Shown here piece after piece: positions 1 through 11,000 of a stretch of DNA of 64,000 nucleotides. Position numbers and translations under genes: made by a program. This stretch comes from Gloeopeniophorella convolvens (taxonomy: Eukaryota > Basidiomycota > Agaricomycetes > Russulales): assembly GCA_022496205.1 (NCBI GenBank), contig WTXD01000003.1:62001-126000 (forward strand), written 5' to 3'. How positions within the stretch are numbered: the first letter of the stretch is position 1; each line of letters begins with the position of its first letter. The notes beneath the pieces were generated by a model. That model was not told where the DNA came from, ran no database searches, and saw nothing but the letters and a program-made list of their open reading frames with translations.

Positions 1-583
1 ACCTAAGCTCATGAACCTCAGGCTACGGAGTCAGCCACAGCCGACCTGGAAGAGAAGAAATCCAATCTACCTATCTAGCTGACACCTGCGCCCTTCATTC
101 CGCAATTTCGGGGGAAGGTATTGGCACTTGCACTCCGACGCAAGCAAGGACAAGTTTGATAGATCCCTTGATTTTACGAGCACACGAGGTATCGTACGAC
201 GGACATGAGTTGATATGCGTACAGTCTGAGCCATCTGGCCATGTACACCCAGGATCTTTGGCTGGCCCAGTCCAACGACCCGAGCTTAATATTTAGAATG
301 ATACGATCTCTTGCTTAATCTGGCCATGTTACATCCTGTTGGAACGATCAGTCGATGAACACCTAGAGACAATTATGTACCCCATAAATTATCGCTTTCG
401 ACAGAACAGAATGACGTGTGTGGAATCTGAATATTTCGATCTACGGTGAATCATAACGTTGAACGTTCACGTTCAGGTGCCAGTTCAGACTGGTAACGTC
501 TGCCAACCGGCACACACCACTATATGTACCATTATAAAGTCTATGAAGGTGGTATAGATGGAGAATGCTGAGTAGGAGAGGGT
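1..583. other. left-edge region without a recognised gene
   Basis: No reading frame of convincing composition or family resemblance was found. It lies downstream of the minus-strand phosphatase that ends at 584, so part of it is probably 3' untranslated or intergenic sequence. Confidence 0.5.
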
Positions 584-1487
584 CTATCTAAGACAAAGAA
601 AACGACAGCGTCCAGTCCTCGCTTTCCTCGAGATCGTACCTGTGCATCGAACTGTGCCGAGCCTATGAATGGACCCCTCAACAGAATACACCGCCCTGGA
701 GCCCGTTCCGGAGGTCCGAGTCACTACTGCTGGGGACTCAGAGTCGTTCCTGGTACCAGTCCAATGGTGCGCACCCTGCGGCATCGCCCTCGCACGCGTG
801 CGATCCCATGAGCGGCTCTCATGTCTGCTCCTGTTGTCGAGAGGCTCTCTGATCCGAGCTTGCAGAGTGTTCGAGCACCGCACCCAGTATGTCTCCAGCT
901 GGGACATAAACCCGGGGTTCGGCCGCACTATGGAGCGCTTCCCGCGGACGGCCGCAAGTGCCTCGCGTGGGGCCATGCCGGATGTAGCAATCAGGTATGC
1001 GATTACGACGGTCGCGCTGCGGCTGATTCCCATGTAACAGTGCACCTACGACTTCCGTCAGAATGACTCTTGTATTCAGTTAGACCATGGAACGTACCAG
1101 AACTCGCGCATCCGGGCTCTCTGCGAGCGCGCCGCGTATGAAGGACGTGGTGGTGGATAAGTATTGGAGTATGTCTTCGCCAGCGTGATCAGACACTGGG
1201 ATGTGCAATGTGCGCAGACGGCAAGAAGCGGGAAATGTCGGGGCCTCCTCGATAGCAGAAACAACGTGTGTGATACCGAGATTGGTGAGCTGCACCGGGT
1301 CGCAGGCCGTGTGCAGGTCCGTGAGATAAAGACGCGGTGCGATTCTACTGGCGACGCGCTTGTGCTTGATTGCTGGCTGTCTACCTGGACGCATCTCTGG
1401 GGCTTTTTCTCGCTGTTGAGATTCGCTGGAAAGAATTGTGTCTTTATACGGAGAGACCACGAGGGTGCTGAGCAGGCCGAACGCCAT
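584..1487 (-). CDS. dual-specificity protein phosphatase, copy 1
   Basis: Two exons, 1487-1098 and 1045-584, encode about 283 residues. The 52-nt intron (GTACGT...GTAG) falls in phase 0 directly before the catalytic His. The joined protein has the DSP order: a start segment LYLTDL, then LGITHVVS, then a general-acid region around [11 protein letters not shown], and the P-loop signature [13 protein letters not shown] (HCx5R). It is predicted to dephosphorylate Tyr and Ser/Thr residues and has no targeting signal that I recognise. It is a tandem paralogue of the next gene, with the intron at the same site. The C-terminal 100 or so residues after the catalytic domain are Arg/Ser-rich and resemble no family I know. 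The start ATG at 1487 is the first in frame with a plausible N-terminus. Confidence 0.85.
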
Positions 1488-1976
1488 GTCGGAAGGGTCG
1501 GCGAGTGGCGAGAAGCGAAGAGGTTCTCGCCACCCAGGAGTATACGCAAGCCCTTATACCAATCCTAACTAGGTTCACCGCATGCAAAACCCGTTGAAAC
1601 TGCGCGAAAGAAGGCCATAGAGCCGGTTCGCCACTGCTATCATCGTCGCGATTGTGCGATGAGTCACTCACCAGGTTCCACCCGCCGCCATCCCGTGGCA
1701 CCGATGGCTGTTTCGTATCTCGATTTGCGCCACGTCGAGTCATATTTCCTGATGATTCTGAAGAAGCAGTGATGGGTCCTGGCTCGCGGACGCCGGTCCG
1801 CCTTGGTCCAAGCGTACGTTTGGCTACTTTTGGTATCGTGGTATACATGTACAGATATATATGGGTGAGGAATCTAGAGTACAACGTCTCACAGATATTG
1901 AGCCCGCTGCAATAGGCGGAGCCTAGATAACGGCGTACCGTCTGAGAAATCCTGGATGAAACTCTGAGAGCCTATT
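1488..1976. other. intergenic, promoter side of phosphatase copy 1
   Basis: About 490 bases between the start of phosphatase copy 1 and the stop of copy 2. No coding frame is convincing. The region probably holds the promoter of copy 1 and the 3' end of copy 2. Confidence 0.5.
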
Positions 1977-2819
1977 CTACGAGTCGAGAGAAGGCGGGGT
2001 GGCTGTGACCACCGAAAGAGACATAGTCGAAGCACTGGATCCAGATTCTTTGGGCGCAGTGCCAGTCAGCCTGCGAATGGCCTCGGCCACGTTCTCCCCC
2101 AGCTTCGTGGGGCGCAGGCCAGCCTTCGTCTGTCCGCCTCGCACATGCTTCGAATACATCTCTAACTGTCGCAAGAATCCTGTGTTTGGGCTCACGATGC
2201 TTCGCTTAGCTTTGACGGCTGCGAGCGCCTCATGGGGAGTCATTCCCTGGGCAGCCATGAGGTAGGCACACACGACAGTCGCGCTCCGGCTGACACCCAT
2301 GAAGCAGTGGACCTGGTGAAGAAACATGAAGTCAAGTAAAGAGGTTGAATTGCATACACTGACCAGAACCCGGTTATCCGAACTCTCTGCCAGTGCGTCC
2401 TGAATAAATGAGGTAGTCGTTGGAAGGTGTTCCAGGATGTTTGCGTCTGCGGAATCGAATAGAGGGATGTGCAGTTTCTGTAAAGGGTATGATTCGGGGA
2501 AATCGGGTAGCCACTCGATGATGGAGATAACGTGGGTGATTCCAAGTTCGCGGAGTTGTGCCTCGTTGGATGCAGAAGAGAGGTCCGTGAGGTATAGTCG
2601 AGGAAGTACTTCACTAGTGGTGCGCGCATACCAAAAAGATGTGGATTGGTCAGGTCTGCCACTGCGTTGCCGTGCAGCAGAGATGAGGGACGCCTGCCAT
2701 GGGAGGGCACCGAAGGGCATTTCCGTGGGGGCGGGGGACGGTGAGGGAGGACTCGCTGGCCCCGAAGAGGGATTGTCGGAAGGGAGTAAGGTGTCTCCCA
2801 CTTCGATAGGGAAGTTCAT
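1977..2819 (-). CDS. dual-specificity protein phosphatase, copy 2
   Basis: Exons 2819-2364 and 2312-1977 give about 263 residues. The 51-nt intron (GTCAGT...CCAG, 2363-2313) is a multiple of three and contains no stop, so the genomic frame stays open through it; the paralogue's intron at the same position shows that it is an intron. Conserved blocks are LYLTDLSSAS, LGITHVIS, the acid region IPLFDSADANI and the catalytic HCFMGVSRSATVV. The N-terminal 50 residues are Pro/Ser-rich and probably disordered. The start at 2819 (MNFPIEV) is chosen because the upstream in-frame extension looks non-coding and would run towards the divergent DHHC gene, only about 195 bases away. Confidence 0.85.
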   Translation of the reverse strand: MNFPIEVGDTLLPSDNPSSGPASPPSPSPAPTEMPFGALPWQASLISAARQRSGRPDQSTSFWYARTTSEVLPRLYLTDLSSASNEAQLRELGITHVISIIEWLPDFPESYPLQKLHIPLFDSADANILEHLPTTTSFIQDALAESSDNRVLVSVCNSTSLLDFMFLHQVHCFMGVSRSATVVCAYLMAAQGMTPHEALAAVKAKRSIVSPNTGFLRQLEMYSKHVRGGQTKAGLRPTKLGENVAEAIRRLTGTAPKESGSSASTMSLSVVTATPPSLDS

Positions 2820-3013
2820 ACAGAGCCTTTTGCGATGGTATACGGTCCCTGTATGCAACGCAATAAGTATGTAACAGTCAGAGCTGCCGGTGATGGTGGC
2901 TGCTGGGTGACGGTGACTATGAGCGCGCATGCGGCCACTACCGCGCATGTGTGTGACTTTCCGCCTCGGCCCGCACGACGCGCAGCCTCCAGCTGCCCAC
3001 TTGTCCATGTCTC

Positions 3014-4586
3014 ATGCAGCCCATCCACGATCACCCACCACATCACATCTCGCCTCTAAAACCGCCTTTAGTATCCCGATTTCGAAAGTATGCCACGCGA
3101 ATAGTTGAGTCCTGTATCCAAGTGCTTGTCGTTGTCGTCATCAGGTGCGTGCTGCCGCCAAACGATTGCAAAAGTGACCCTCCTTCACACCGCTGCCTTG
3201 AACAGCTTTGGAGGGTACATATCGGTCGTAGAGGTTGGCGGTACGCATCAGAGTTGCTTCGCTTCCGATCCCACCAAGCCGACCCGTTCTTGCAGTGGGT
3301 TGGCTATTCCGCTATGAGAGGCGCCACGCCATAGCAGGTCAGTCTAAACACTCGCGCTACATCCGACATTGATATACACACAACCGTATTAGCCATCTAC
3401 ATTTTGACACTGGGAACCCTTTTTCCACTCCTCGCTACGGTCCATGTATACGCCTGTTTGGGACGTGCAACACACAGCGTCCCTTCGTACACGCCTCCTG
3501 CACCGGAGTTGCTCACCGAACCCTACGAATGTCGCTTCGATGGCAGCCTGGACTTCTGTACGAGAGACAATTGCAAAGGGCGCTGGAAGCCTCCCGGAAC
3601 TCATCATTGCGCGACTTGCGGCGTCTGTCGCCTAGGATTTGATCACCACTGCCCATGGGTGAGGGAAATCTGGAGTTCGCTGTGCTAACATTTGCTGACT
3701 GCGTCTATCTCAGCTTGGAAATTGTGTCACCGCAGGACGAATGAAGTCATTCCTATCTTTACTCGTTCTGACCTCAATCACGGTTCCCCTTGCTGTTGCG
3801 CCCATTTTGCCGATCCTCACAACACATGTCCTTAGAGCGTTGTCCGCATCGCATGCTGATCCGTGGGCCACCACCATCTGGTGGGACCGTTGGTATTCTT
3901 GGATACTATGCGGCGGGCCGCCCGGTCGTTGGGTTGCAGGGACTCTGTATGGATTCCGCGTTCTGCGGGCACAACGCACCCCTGCTCCAAGGTTTAGTGG
4001 TGCTCTTATCGTGCAACCACATTTCCGCCTGGCACTTGTCGTCGGCGCAGGTTTACTCCTCTGGATATTTGCGGCTGTGAGTATGGAGGCCTTTCATTGG
4101 CTCACAGACAGCTGACACGCCTATCACCCAGTCAATGTCGATTGCCGTTATGATGGATATCACACGAGGGCAGACGACGCTGGATAGCGTCCGTGTTCGT
4201 GTTCCAAAGAGAGGAACATCATCCAGAACAATTGTGGGCCGGTTTATACGGATTCCATATTCAGATAGAGCACGGTCTTCTGCGAAGACTTCTGCGGTTG
4301 ATACCCCTCCTGAAGTACCGCAATATGGCAGTGTTACCCCTCGTAGCACCTCGCGCATCTATCCTGTCCTCGCCAAGGAGCGCATCTACGATCTTGGGTG
4401 GCGAGAGAACTGGCGCCGGGTATTGGCGCAGCCACTGTTTGACTATAGAACTCCGCACGTCGGGTGAGTGCTCCAAGTAGCATGTGTCATCTTTCACTGA
4501 ACTCTCCTAGTGTATACCAATGGCCGAAGATGAACCCGGTAGTGATCCGGCGCATGTTGGACACGGACATTTGTAGAACATGCTGA
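3014..4586 (+). CDS. DHHC palmitoyltransferase
   Basis: S-acyltransferase that palmitoylates cysteines of membrane-associated proteins. Six exons are proposed: 3014-3144, 3252-3337, 3393-3658, 3714-4076, 4132-4463, 4511-4586, about 417 residues, with frame kept throughout. Visible are TM1 around VLVVVVIRVASL, TM2 around IYILTLGTLFPLLAT, the Cys-rich domain with CRDNCKG-type spacing, HHCATCGVC and the catalytic DHHCPW, then TM3 (SFLSLLVLTSITVPL) and TM4 (LALVVGAGLLLWIF). An intron interrupts the gene directly after DHHCPW. The following LGNCVTAGRMKSF stands in for the more usual NNCVG..N..F block. The first exon and the start are the least certain part. The C-terminus ends in CRTC, which could itself be acylated. 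Divergent from phosphatase copy 2. Confidence 0.82.
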
Positions 4587-4811
4587 AACGGCCAATGACA
4601 GACTGTATTGAACTTGCACCACCTATTGGGCGATCCAATCCGAGAAAAACGCTTTAGATTCTCTTCTCGAAGAATGCCTGCAAGAAGCGCTGCCGTATGG
4701 CCGTGTTACCCCATGTTACCCCATGTATTCGAAGCTCCTCTTGCTCGACGGCCCCAAAATTACTCAATAGATACGATCTGTGCCGCCGCCGCCTTCTACA
4801 TCGTTGCACTC

Positions 4812-5624
4812 TCAGTTCGGCGCCGTCCCTAGGGAATCTGTGAGCTTCATGTTCCCCGCAGCGCCGGCAAGGGGTAACTTCGCACCTTGGTTTCCGCAGC
4901 CGACGGCGGAGGGCCAGAGGCCAGCACTTTCACCGGAAAGGCACGCGCCGTTCCAGAGGGTGCCGCCATCCGAGCCGGACCACTGGCTGCAAGACACCTC
5001 CGTGAACGTGCCCGTGAGCGCGCCATGTCCTGACGGGAAGAACGCGTTTGAGGCGCCGGTGTCCTCGCACAAGTCAAAGCTGCGCAACATTCATCTTAGC
5101 GACGCTGACAACACGGAGCAGAGGAGGAGCGCGCACTGCACGGGCTTGTTGAACGAGTTGTTTTGGTTCGCTGTTGTCTGCCCGCACCACTGTTGGTTGC
5201 CTTGCGCGGGGCACAGGTCCGTCACCTTCACAACGACAGTGTGGAACGGTCCGGTGTACGCAGGCGAGTACGGGTCCGCGCTGCCCGTCAGCGCGAAGCA
5301 ACGCCCGCACGCGTCGCCCGCGCCAAGACCCGGAGCAGAGCCGAACGCCAGCTGGCTAATCGCGGCCGTGAAACCGGACGCGGTTTTGCCGCACGCTGTG
5401 TGCGTGCGCCGCGCGTCAGTCCCTCTCTACGGCGGCGTGGCGTACTACCAATCATGGAGGGTGGACGTACCAGGAGAGCCGCAGCCAGAGTACATCGTGA
5501 AGGACGCGGAGCCCGAGGGGTTCTGCACGTACCCGCCGGTCGCGCGGGACTCGAGCACGGCGCCGCGTGCGACGGCCGCGAGCGCGGAGAGCGTGACGAT
5601 GCTGTACAGGTATGCAGAGCGCAT
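4812..5624 (-). CDS. GH45 endoglucanase (subfamily C), copy 1
   Basis: Secreted beta-1,4-glucanase of the Phanerochaete Cel45A type, with an expansin-like double-psi beta-barrel. Exons 5624-5471, 5395-5137, 5079-4886 and 4828-4812 give 207 residues. A signal peptide covers about residues 1-22 (MRSAYLYSIVTLSALAAVARG). Core motifs are GYVQNPSGSASFTMYSGCG, ACGKTASGFTAAI, GDACGRCFAL, KVTDLCPAQGNQQWCG (with the Asn proposed as catalytic base) and HFDLCED (with the Asp used as acid). No cellulose-binding module is present. The last exon is only 17 nt and encodes GTAPN plus the stop; its preceding 57-nt intron is 3n long and stop-free. All three introns match copy 2 in position. A TATA-like box lies about 55 bases upstream. 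Confidence 0.9.
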
Positions 5625-5678
5625 GGTGCCTTGGTGCGTGTACGTGTGTTACTCATGCCAGGGCGCGCGCCGGGGAGC

Positions 5679-5684
5679 TTTATA
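5679..5684 (-). promoter_or_regulatory. TATA-like box of GH45 copy 1
   Basis: TATAAA read on the minus strand, about 55 bases upstream of the ATG at 5624. The paralogue has a box in a similar place. Confidence 0.45.
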
Positions 5685-6567
5685 CCTCCTTCGGGGCTCG
5701 GCGGCGCATAATTGTCGGTAGGGCGCTGCGCGGCGGGATGGCTGGTGACGGAAGTGATGCGGGCAGTAGAACGTCAGCTGCACAAACTACGCCGTGCTGG
5801 ATGGGCGGGACGAAGCCTGGTTTGTGCTGCACCCGAGCTTCGTTCGCTGAGTGGCTGGATGGGGGTGTCTACGTCAATGAAAAGTACTTCCCTGAGCACC
5901 AGAATGTTGTTTAACAAGGGTCCATGCGCGATTTGTCGTGAGTTAAACGCAAAGCTAAGATGTTGGATGAAATACTTGTCCGGGTACATCAAGAGTCTCA
6001 ACGAGATCTGCGGAAAAGCTTGTAGTATGTCGGAAGGTCGAGCCCAAGTCAATACCCCCGACTCATATCAAGGTTCCTTCTACAGGAAGACAGTCACGAG
6101 CGACACCGTGACTTCGAGGAGGCATGAGCTCGGCAAGCCTGCAGCCGAAGTCCAGCCGCGGAGGCCGTTGTGGGGAGTCTCGCGAGCACTGCATACTTAA
6201 ATCACGGAGGAACGGTCAGGTGGTCACTACTCCGAACGAACGTGAGAAGCAGCTTAGCCGCGGGGCGATTGAGGTTCGGAGAATCTGGGGCCCGAGTTTG
6301 TAGTCTCGTTCAAAGCGATATAGAAAGTCGGAATTCGGGACAACGCCCCAGATAGGCACCCGCGTCGATAGTTTTTTTTGGTCGGAATCCAAGGGAATGG
6401 TGGGAATTTGCAAGCTGAGATGAATTTAAGAACAGTACCTGCTTATTTTTAGATACGACGGAATCCCTACGTGTACGAATAGAACATGCATTATCCACGG
6501 TGCCATCGTGTTATCATGAGCATGACGTAGTATTACAGTGCATCCCAGAAGGCCGTCGGCCACCTGA
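5685..6567. other. intergenic between the two GH45 genes
   Basis: Nearly 900 bases without a convincing gene. It separates the two head-to-tail GH45 copies and should hold the copy 1 promoter and the copy 2 3' end. I saw no remnant of a third copy. Confidence 0.5.
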
Positions 6568-7343
6568 TCAACTGGGTGCCGTACCTGAGAGTACGTTGAG
6601 TCGTCGAAGAAAGGAAATGTTACAGTTGACAGGTGCGCAACTCACCTTTGTTCCCACAGCTAACAGCAGGCCAATTTCCGGCGCTCTCCCCGCTGAGACA
6701 GGCACCGTTAAAGAGGTTGCCACTATCCGAGCCTGACCATTGGCTGCAGGAAACCTCGGAATATGTACCAGTCAGCGCGCCATGGCCAGACGGGAAGAAC
6801 GCATTCGCAGCTCCAGTATCTTCGCACAAGTCGAAACTTTTTCGAGCTTAGCGCAACCTTGCAGAAGTAAGTGCAGAAACTTACTGGACCGCCTCCCCAT
6901 GCTGGTTTGTTGATTGTGCTGTGGTCTGGCCACACCATTCCTGGTTTCCTTGCACGGGACAGAGATCGGTGACCTTGACGACGACGGTGTGGAATGGGCC
7001 CGTGAACTGCGGAGAGAACGGGTCGCGCGTTCCGGTCACGGCGAAGCAGCGTCCACAGGCGTCGCCAGCACCTGAGCCAGGCGCCGCGCCAAAGGATAGC
7101 TGATTGATGGCAGCAGTGAAACCGGTGGCTGACTTCCCACAAGCTGCATGCGCGTAATCAGTGGACAGTAGCAGAACTAGGAAAACATCATAACGCACCA
7201 GGGGCTCCACAACCGGAGTACATGGTGAAAGACGCGCTGCCGGAGGGGTTCTGCACATATCCTCCAGTGGCACGTTCCTCAAATTGCGCTCCCAAAGCGA
7301 CAGATGGAGGTAATGCGATCCAAGCGAGGATACTGAGCTTCAT
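6568..7343 (-). CDS. GH45 endoglucanase (subfamily C), copy 2
   Basis: Tandem paralogue of the preceding endoglucanase. Exons 7343-7199, 7143-6885, 6836-6646 and 6584-6568 give 203 residues. A signal peptide (MKLSILAWIALPPSVALG) is followed by GYVQNPSGSASFTMYSGCG, ACGKSATGFTAAI, GDACGRCFAV, KVTDLCPVQGNQEWCG and HFDLCEDTG. It ends in GNKGTAPS, where the final exon is again 17 nt. The putative catalytic Asn (in QGNQEW) and Asp (in HFDLCED) are both kept, so it should be active. Introns are 55, 48 and 61 nt at the same sites as in copy 1. A TATA-like box sits about 37 bases upstream of the ATG. The gene is divergent from the PB1-ZZ gene. Confidence 0.9.
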
Positions 7344-7379
7344 GGCGAGGGTGTGATGTTACAGCAGATGGTCCGACTC

Positions 7380-7385
7380 TTTATA
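7380..7385 (-). promoter_or_regulatory. TATA-like box of GH45 copy 2
   Basis: TATAAA on the minus strand, about 37 bases upstream of the ATG at 7343. Confidence 0.5.
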
Positions 7386-8037
7386 CGTTTGTTGTCATGC
7401 GAAAAGCGGAGCGTATTGCTACGTCCATGTGGGGAAGAGAACGGGGAAGGCCCGGCGTGGTAGTGAGCACAGTGCACCCAGATGGTGCCCAAAAATTCGG
7501 TAAGTAGCCTCATTGGAGTACTCGGTTGGGAGCGGCACGCGAAGCGGTCGTAATATGACGAAGCGATAAAAGAGTCCGTGACTGAAGTCCGATGACCACA
7601 CAGGTCATTGATTCTGGAAAATTAACACCCCTGGGGGTGTATATCCGATGGATGCATTGCCCACAGAGGAGGCCACTATGGCGAACGTACGAATGGTATT
7701 CCAAGATGGTAATTCATACATTTGCCCATGTGTCCGAGGTCTGAGGAGAGAACCAGTCTGAGTGAAGTATACTAAACGGCGGTTTGAGCCTGTTTCTTGA
7801 CGCCAGTAGATCGGAACGAACTCGAAGTTGGCGACAAGCATCCAGCACGACATGATGGTGATGAGACCCGGCAGGAAGCTGCTGAGTCAAGCCCCTGGGA
7901 TAAGCCGGAACAACGCGCCGGCGAACCGGGCGTGGAAGCGCAGCGCAGCGGCTGCGGCGGAAGGCGACTCCGAATACCCTACCAAAGACAGTCATCTTGA
8001 CAAGGTCCCGCCTTCGGATCGAGCGTGCTGCGCACAA
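7386..8037. other. divergent intergenic region, GH45 copy 2 and PB1-ZZ gene
   Basis: About 650 bases between two divergent starts. No gene is supported. Short G-rich runs such as GTGGGG occur and could be carbon-catabolite repressor sites, but this cannot be judged by eye. Confidence 0.4.
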
Positions 8038-11000
8038 ATGGAGCCTCATGCTGGTCCCTCGACGTATCATCCCGGCTCCGAACGTCCACAGAAACCCCTT
8101 GTTGTCAAGTGCGACTACAACTCTCGCACCAATAAGCTCTCCTTCGAATCGGCTCAGAACTGTACATACGACGGTCTTGTTGAGAAGGTGTGTGCTCCTC
8201 AGTCCATTCGTTCGGCATAAATTAAACACTATACAGATCGGGAAGCGGTTCGGCCTGCCCACTCATTCATTTGTCATCCGATGGACAGACGACGATGGCG
8301 AAACCTGCTACATAAACGACGAAACATCATTAGACGAAGCCATTGACTATTATCAAGGGGGCGACGATGGTTCCGTCGTTTCCTCGGGATCTATGTTTTC
8401 TTCCCGCGGGTCTTCGCGTCACAAGATAACGATGCTTGTCGAAATCCACATCGAGTACGACCTCAGCCTCTCGGACACATCGTCGCTAGCCAGCAGGGAG
8501 GAATTCTCACCTGAAGGCAGTCAAGTATCTTTCTCTCCCGGAGAGCTTTCTGGGTCTCCTCAAGACGACGATGCAGTCACCGTGAGCTCCAAGGATACCC
8601 GTGGTGGTGCTCGTCAATCCCGTTCCGACACATCCCTGTTCCGGAAGATCTTGAATGGCAGCGCGCGTTCTGGCGGGAGTTCTGGACGCACCCGACCTCA
8701 ACTCAAACCCTCAAGGTCGCGCATATTTGGCTTGGGCTCGCGTGGCTCAAATGCAGATGAAGAAGCCACTAGCAAGAGCAACGGCGCTCACTTGAACGGG
8801 GAAAGTTCTGGCAGTGCCACGGAAAATGCAAACAGGTACCCGGCTGACCCATCCGCAGTCTTCGAACGCCTCAAGCTCGAGGAAGAGGGCGACTCCTCTC
8901 CTCCACACGAACGTTCTCTGCTGAAAACCGACATTGGACAAGCCTGGCTCCAAGAGCAAGCCGCCAACCGCATGATGTCTAGAGTACTGCCCGCACCCTC
9001 CGTCAGCGACGATTCCTTCTCACTCAACACGGACTCCCCACTTTCGGAAGGTGATCCCAACGACATCTTACTTCAAAAAGACGAGCGCGGAAAGTACTTC
9101 TACAGCTACACTGGATCCGGGGGGTCCGAGTCTGCAGGGGATCTGGAGTATGAAGCTAGGGCGAGCTCAAGTCAGTCTAGCAGACCGCGACCAACGCATT
9201 CACATTCCGAACCGACACTCGCCAGCGTCGACAACGGGGCGGCCATTCCGTCCGAGCTCCTCGTACCCGAGGAGGTAACCGAATGCTCAGCATGCGGACG
9301 GAATCTTGACTCACACAAGTACATCTGCACGACGTGTGGCGAGAAGATACCAATCTCCCGCACTGCGCGCGCAGCCGCAGCCGCAGCAAGCAGTTCGAAG
9401 GACCAAGGCCACGCGTTTCCTGATTACGAACACGAACACCACCATGGGTATTATCCCGTCCACACCCCGCAGTACGAGGTTGCCTATCCACCCCGTTCCC
9501 ATCGTTCACCCACCACGACATACGCACCATCAGACAGCATGCGCACCCTCGTTTCTACAACCAAGCCACTCCCAGCACTCCCTTCGATCTCGCCCACCCA
9601 GACCATAGTAGGCCTTGGAAACGGCTCCCGGACGACGCTGAGTTCGTCGAGTTCGTCCGACTCGTCGTCTTCGTTTACGCTAGTCGGCTACGAGCTTTGC
9701 TCCATGTGCCTCCCCAAAGTTGGCATAAGTCATTCGGTCTCGAACGGCTTGGATAGCCCGTCGTCGCCAACGACTCCACCAACAGCCCAGGAACTCGCAG
9801 TTGCGCGTCGAAGTGCTCCGAAGCGGAAAGGTCAGCTGCGACATGCCTTCAAGGAAATGGTGTGGGGCCCCGATGGTTGGCAAGACCTTGGTGAGGGCCG
9901 TCTCGCGTTGTCGGGAGCTATATTTATTCTGTTCAATAGAGCTCGGAGACGATTTGCTGCAGGAGTGCTCCGCGTGCCGTGCATCGCTCTCGGGGAGTCG
10001 GTACAAGTGTGGAATTTGTGATAATTTTGCCATCTGCCGCGCGTGCTACAGGTGGGTGGTCGAATGCTACCCTAACCCCGTCTTTGAGCGTAATTCGATG
10101 TTTCAAGCGACGTGCACAATATCCATCCAATTCATCCCTTCTTAGCGATGAAGGGAAAACCCGCTTGGCGGTCACAGAGTCTGCCAGAATTACCAGGCGG
10201 TTCAATCTACGATGACCCCGCAGAAGAACTATGTGCGTTCCTTTCACGTCCGACCTACGCAGGTGCCCACACCTACTTCGCAGCCATGAAGCATCCTGAT
10301 GTTCAGTGCTACAAGTGGGTGCTCTTAACATCGCAATTCTTCTCAAATTTGATGCAATTATCTCATAGTTGCAAGCAAGATATTGTCGGTGCTCGCTACC
10401 GCTGCGTCGATTGTACGACAACCGACATGGACATCTGCTCAAATTGCGAAACGGCGGGTTTGCCCGGAAACTTAGACGCGTCAGAAGGTGGACACAACTC
10501 GTCCCATATCATGCTCAAGGTAATTAACATTCGGGCTGCCTCCCTGAATCTTCTAATTGCGGATGGAATAGATACCGGTGCCGCTCAACAGGCACGATGT
10601 GCAGCATGTCTCGCAACGCGCGCATGGCCTGCGCCATGGACGCGATCGCGCGGACCTGCGTCACTGTTCGCCGTTCATGCGCTCAAGCCCCGGCAGTGTC
10701 TCGTCCGTTACTGCGGGCACGGTGGTGTACTCCAATGGAGACCATCAAGACGACATCGAGGAAGATTACGTGCACCTGCAGGTCTGTAACTCGTGCAACC
10801 AGGTAAGCATTCCCGTTTGCGGTACCATACCCTGGGTCTCATCCGTATCCAGCCAATCGTTGGAGCGAGATACCAATGCCTCACATGTCCATCAAGGCCG
10901 AAGTCGTACAACCTTGTATGCAGCCGCTTTACTTTATAAGGCGCCAATGTCACTGACCTGGGCGTTTGGCAGTGCTCGGACTGTGAAGAGAAATCGTACC

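Noticed and set aside
5163..5711. Long Arg/Ala-rich frame on the plus strand over GH45 copy 1
   Set aside because: It is the antisense shadow of a well-supported GH45 gene; the composition is that of a GC-rich wrong frame.
7714..8262. Minus-strand frame of 182 residues upstream of the PB1-ZZ gene
   Set aside because: Overlaps the first PB1 exon in antisense; no motif and Arg-rich shadow composition.
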